From NCBI GenBank assembly GCA_031178805.1, contig JAPSIJ010000076.1:1-9119 (forward strand): 9,119 nucleotides of DNA, in the 5' to 3' direction. This document shows, one piece after another, positions 6,735-9,119 of this stretch. Below the pieces are notes generated by a model, which was not told the DNA's origin, did not search any database, and was given only the letters and a program-made list of their open reading frames with translations. Source of the DNA: Cellulomonas sp. (GTDB lineage Bacteria; Actinomycetota; Actinomycetes; Actinomycetales; Cellulomonadaceae). The position numbers were made by a program, and so were the translations under genes. Numbering within the stretch: the stretch's first letter is position 1; each line of letters starts with the position of its first letter.

Positions 6735-6750
6735 CCGAAACCCTTTTCGG
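6735..6750. promoter_or_regulatory. Candidate LacI-family operator (CCGAAA-N4-TTTCGG)
   Basis: A perfect 6-bp inverted repeat with a 4-nt spacer lies 2 nt downstream of the -10 box of the operon promoter. It covers the expected transcription start, about 85 bp upstream of the binding-protein ATG. A repressor here would block initiation directly. The centre is CC rather than the CG common in LacI-family operators. The adjacent divergent LacI-type gene is the obvious candidate for its ligand. Confidence 0.65.
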
Positions 6751-6752
6751 GC

Positions 6753-6782
6753 ACGCTAGCAGCGGGTCAGGAGGGACGTCAA
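6753..6782 (-). promoter_or_regulatory. Promoter of the sugar transporter / arabinofuranosidase operon
   Basis: On the minus strand, -35 TTGACG (6777-6782) and -10 TAGCGT (6753-6758) are separated by 18 bp. The -35 matches the vegetative consensus at five of six positions, and the -10 fits the actinobacterial TAnnnT pattern. Predicted initiation near 6746 gives a leader of about 97 nt and places the CCGAAA/TTTCGG palindrome over the start site. Confidence 0.7.
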
Positions 6783-6805
6783 CGGGGTGCTGCTGCGCAC
6801 CCGTT
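6781..6805. promoter_or_regulatory. Imperfect palindrome between the divergent promoters
   Basis: AACGGGGTGC (6781-6790) and GCACCCGTT (6797-6805) form an inverted repeat with one bulged G around TGCTGC. It abuts and partly covers the -35 box of the transporter operon and lies just upstream of the -10 candidate of the repressor gene. A protein bound here could affect both directions. It differs from the CCGAAA site, so it may belong to another regulator. Confidence 0.4.
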
Positions 6806-6811
6806 TCGTCG

Positions 6812-6817
6812 TACGCT
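6812..6817 (+). promoter_or_regulatory. Candidate -10 box of the LacI-type gene
   Basis: TACGCT fits the TAnnnT pattern and would start transcription near 6824, about 20 nt before the ATG at 6845. No recognisable -35 hexamer sits 17-18 bp upstream, so a weak or activator-dependent promoter is implied. A CGAAAC half-site (6803-6808, minus strand) lies directly upstream and might allow autoregulation. Confidence 0.35.
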
Positions 6818-6844
6818 GACCGCCAGCACCGCGGAGGGGGACGG

Positions 6845-7855
6845 ATGAGCACGGAGGCACCGGGACGGCGCCAGGTCACGCTGCGCGACGTCGCGCAGCT
6901 CGCGGGGGTCTCGGTGGCCACCGCGTCGAAGGCGATCAACGGCAAGGCGGAGGTCAGCCCGGACACCCGGCAGCGGGTGCTGGACGTCGCCGAGCGGCTG
7001 TCCTTCCGGCCGAACGCGCTGGCGCGGGCGATCCTCGACGGGCACACCGGCACCGTCGGGCTGCTCACGCACGACCTGGAGGGCCGGTTCTCGCTGCCGA
7101 TCCTGATGGGCGCCGAGGACGCGTTCGGCGCCGGGCGGGCCAGCGTGCTGCTCTGCGACTCGCGCGGGGACGCCATCCGCGAGCAGCACCACCTCGGCAC
7201 GCTGCTCGGCCGGCGGGTGGACGGGCTGATCGTCGTGGGCTCGCAGACCGACGCCCGCCCGCCGCTGGGCAGCGACCTGCCGGTGCCCGTCGTCTACACG
7301 TACGCGCCGTCCACCGACCCGGCGGACGCCTCCGTCGTGCCGGAGAACGTCACCGCGGGCCGGATCGCCGTGGAGCACCTGCTCGCGACCGGGCGCCGGC
7401 GGATCGCGCACGTGTCCGGCGACGTCACCTACGCCGCGGCCACCGACCGCGCCGCCGGGGTGGACGCCGCGCTCGAGGAGCACGGGCTGGAGCGCGTCGG
7501 GCCGGTCCGGTACGGCTCCTGGTCCGAGGCGTGGGGCCGGTCCAGCACCGCCGCGCTGCTGGAGCAGGACGTCGACGCCGTGGTCTGCGGCAGCGACCAG
7601 ATCGCCCGCGGGGTGCTCGACGCCCTGCACGACCGCGGCGTGCGGGTGCCCGAGGACGTCGCCGTGATCGGCTTCGACAACTGGGAGCCGATGATCGCCG
7701 GATGCCGCCCCGCGCTCACCAGCATCGACATGAACTTCCAGGCGATGGGCCGGCGGGCCGCGGAACGGCTGTTCGCCTCCCTGGAGGGCCGGGACGGCGG
7801 TGGCGTGGAGACCATCACGCCGCGGGTGATCGTCCGGGAGTCGACGGGCGGCTGA
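6845..7855 (+). CDS. LacI-family transcriptional repressor
   Basis: A 336-residue sugar-responsive regulator of normal family length. The N-terminal helix-turn-helix (about 11-58) carries TLRDVAQLAGVS and the recognition helix SVATASKAIN, with V24-A25 at the positions that read the operator, as in E. coli GalR, and K29 in place of the usual Arg. The hinge helix follows (NALARAI, 57-63). The periplasmic-binding-like effector domain runs from about 70 to 330 and includes the late motif DAVVCGSDQIA (244-254) and EDVAVIGFDNWE (270-281). In the hinge, Ile63 stands where E. coli LacI has the minor-groove lever Leu56. GGAGG (6833-6837) sits 7 nt before the ATG. It is transcribed away from the transporter operon and most likely represses it, with an arabinose-containing sugar as inducer; the effector is inferred from context only. 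Confidence 0.95.
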   Translation: MSTEAPGRRQVTLRDVAQLAGVSVATASKAINGKAEVSPDTRQRVLDVAERLSFRPNALARAILDGHTGTVGLLTHDLEGRFSLPILMGAEDAFGAGRASVLLCDSRGDAIREQHHLGTLLGRRVDGLIVVGSQTDARPPLGSDLPVPVVYTYAPSTDPADASVVPENVTAGRIAVEHLLATGRRRIAHVSGDVTYAAATDRAAGVDAALEEHGLERVGPVRYGSWSEAWGRSSTAALLEQDVDAVVCGSDQIARGVLDALHDRGVRVPEDVAVIGFDNWEPMIAGCRPALTSIDMNFQAMGRRAAERLFASLEGRDGGGVETITPRVIVRESTGG

Positions 7856-7868
7856 CCCCCGCCCTGCC

Positions 7869-7874
7869 TACCGT
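7869..7874 (+). promoter_or_regulatory. -10 box implying leaderless transcription of the reductase gene
   Basis: TACCGT is a clean TAnnnT box ending 6 nt before the ATG at 7881, which would make the A of the start codon the transcription start. No Shine-Dalgarno lies between the LacI-type stop (7855) and this ATG. Both observations fit the leaderless mRNAs that are common in actinobacteria. No good -35 hexamer was found. Confidence 0.55.
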
Positions 7875-7880
7875 GGCCGG

Positions 7881-9107
7881 ATGGCCGACCGCGCGCACGA
7901 CCTCGTCCTCCTCGGTGCGACCAGCTTCGTCGGCCGGCTGACCGCCCGGCACCTCGCGGAGCACGCGCCCGCCGGGACCCGGGTCGCGCTGGCCGGCCGG
8001 GACCGGGGCCGGCTCGCCGAGGTGCGGGCCGGGCTGCCCGGCGCGGCCGCCGGCTGGCCGCTGCTGGTCGTGGACGTCGAGGACGAGGCCGCGCTGGCCC
8101 GGACCGCCGCGGCCACCACGGCCCTGGTGAGCACCGTCGGCCCCTACGCCCGGCACGGCCTGCCGGTCGTCGCCGCGTGCGCCGACCACGGCACGCACTA
8201 CGCCGACCTCACCGGCGAGCTCGGGTTCGTCCGCGCCGCGATCGACGCGGCCGACGCCCGGGCGCGCGCCACCGGCGCCCGCCTCGTGCACGCCTGCGGG
8301 TACGACTCGGTGCCCTCGGACCTCGGCGTGCACCTGCTGCACCGGGCCGCGGCGGCGGACGGGGACGGCACGCTCGCCGAGGCGCACGCGCTGGCCACCG
8401 CCCGCGGCGGGCTGTCCGGCGGCACGGTGGCGTCGCTGCTCGGCGAGGTCGACGCGGTGCGCACCGACCCGCGGGTGCGCGCCCTGCACGCGGACCCCGA
8501 CGCCCTGGTGCCCGGCGGCTCCGGCGGCACGCCACCCGGCCGGGGGCTGCTGCCGCGGCGGCTCGCGGGGCGGTGGGCGGCGCCGTTCGTGATGGCGCCG
8601 TTCAACACCAAGGTCGTGCGCCGGTCCAACGCCCTGGCCGGCTGGGCGTACGGCCGCGCCCTGGAGTACGCCGAGCACGTGGACGGCGGCCGCGGGCCCG
8701 GCGGCCTCGGCACCGCGCTGGCGGTGACCGCCGCGACGGGCCTCGGCGCCGCCGCCCTCGCCCTGCCGTCGACCCGGGCGCTGGCCGGCCGCGTCCTGCC
8801 CGCCGCGGGCGACGGACCCGACGAGGAGACCCGGCGCACCGGCTTCTTCCGGCACCGGTTCCTCGCCACGACGCCGGACGGCCGCGCCTACGCCGCCCGG
8901 GTGCAGGCGTCCGGGGACCCCGGGTACGCCGCGACGGCCGTGATGCTGGGCGAGAGCGCCCTCGCGCTGGCGCTGGACGGCGAGGCGCTGCCCGACCGCG
9001 CGGGCTCGCTGACGCCGGCGACGGCGCTCGGCGACGTGCTGGCGGGGCGGCTGCGGGACCGCGGGTTCCGCCTCGACGCCGTGGCGGTGCCTCCCGTGCG
9101 GTTCTGA
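7881..9107 (+). CDS. Saccharopine-dehydrogenase-like / trans-acting enoyl reductase-like oxidoreductase
   Basis: A 408-residue protein of the saccharopine dehydrogenase NADP-binding superfamily, resembling mycobacterial Rv2449c and the trans-acting enoyl reductase Rv2953. The N-terminal Rossmann fold has the nucleotide-binding loop GATSFVGR at 12-19, and AGRD follows the second strand as in NADP-preferring members. Further family motifs are STVGPYARHG with CADHGTHYADLTGE downstream, then HACGYDSVPSDLG, a hydrophobic Ala/Leu stretch near residue 280-300, and GPDEETRRTGFF near 313-324. The length is normal. In mycobacteria the Rv2953 relative reduces enoyl intermediates of phenolic glycolipid and dimycocerosate synthesis. 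No polyketide or lipid gene lies here, so the substrate is unknown; a role in membrane or lipid modification is only a guess. It follows the LacI-type gene by 25 bp but probably has its own promoter, and appears unrelated to the sugar locus. Confidence 0.88.
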   Translation: MADRAHDLVLLGATSFVGRLTARHLAEHAPAGTRVALAGRDRGRLAEVRAGLPGAAAGWPLLVVDVEDEAALARTAAATTALVSTVGPYARHGLPVVAACADHGTHYADLTGELGFVRAAIDAADARARATGARLVHACGYDSVPSDLGVHLLHRAAAADGDGTLAEAHALATARGGLSGGTVASLLGEVDAVRTDPRVRALHADPDALVPGGSGGTPPGRGLLPRRLAGRWAAPFVMAPFNTKVVRRSNALAGWAYGRALEYAEHVDGGRGPGGLGTALAVTAATGLGAAALALPSTRALAGRVLPAAGDGPDEETRRTGFFRHRFLATTPDGRAYAARVQASGDPGYAATAVMLGESALALALDGEALPDRAGSLTPATALGDVLAGRLRDRGFRLDAVAVPPVRF

Positions 9108-9119
9108 GCCGTCAGGGCG

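Noticed and set aside
6647..6754. Longer N-terminus for the solute-binding protein, from GTG at 6754 or ATG near 6733
   Set aside because: It would translate the promoter and operator, bury the lipoprotein signal peptide and ignore the AGGAG site near 6662.
1..9119. CRISPR arrays, insertion sequences, attachment sites, rRNA or tRNA genes
   Set aside because: I saw no regularly spaced repeats, no transposase or integrase motif and no RNA gene structure on either strand.

Overview
The window is very GC-rich, with nearly all third codon positions G or C. It uses GTG starts, 4-bp ATGA overlaps, lipoprotein signal peptides followed by Gly/Ser-rich linkers, and TAnnnT-type -10 boxes. Together these point to a high-GC actinobacterium. 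A saprophytic, plant-polysaccharide-degrading group such as Cellulomonadaceae fits best, but the genus is inferred from style and gene content only.

Layout, left to right. (1) 76-1218, minus strand: a ChvE-type monosaccharide-binding lipoprotein. A strong hairpin (6-48) follows its stop codon, and a 433-bp leader/promoter region containing a 24-bp palindrome precedes it. (2) 1652-6649, minus strand: a tightly packed four-gene sugar operon read right to left. It encodes a CUT1-family solute-binding lipoprotein (5378-6649), two MalF/MalG-type permeases (4431-5375 and 3619-4434) and a cytoplasmic DUF1680 / GH127-type beta-L-arabinofuranosidase (1652-3586). A 50-nt nested hairpin (1576-1625) closes the operon. 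(3) 6845-7855, plus strand: a LacI-family repressor transcribed divergently from the operon. The 195-bp intergenic region holds a credible promoter, a CCGAAA/TTTCGG operator candidate just downstream of its -10 box, and a second imperfect palindrome over its -35 box. (4) 7881-9107, plus strand: an unrelated saccharopine-dehydrogenase-like / trans-acting enoyl reductase-like oxidoreductase, probably transcribed without a leader.

How the genes fit together (inference). The lipoprotein would capture a small arabinose-containing oligosaccharide or glycoside outside the cell, and the two permeases would import it using an ATPase encoded elsewhere. The signal-less arabinofuranosidase would then release L-arabinose in the cytoplasm. 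The LacI protein would switch the operon in response to the sugar. The neighbouring ChvE-like receptor would serve uptake of free monosaccharides such as arabinose, galactose, xylose or glucose, under a different operator. The window therefore looks like a scavenging locus for plant beta-arabinofuranosides. I see no CRISPR array, mobile element, tRNA, rRNA or clearly novel defence or biosynthetic system. The most interesting material is regulatory: the operator architecture, the repressor's unusual hinge residue, the possible alternative stems in the chvE leader, and the leaderless start of the last gene.
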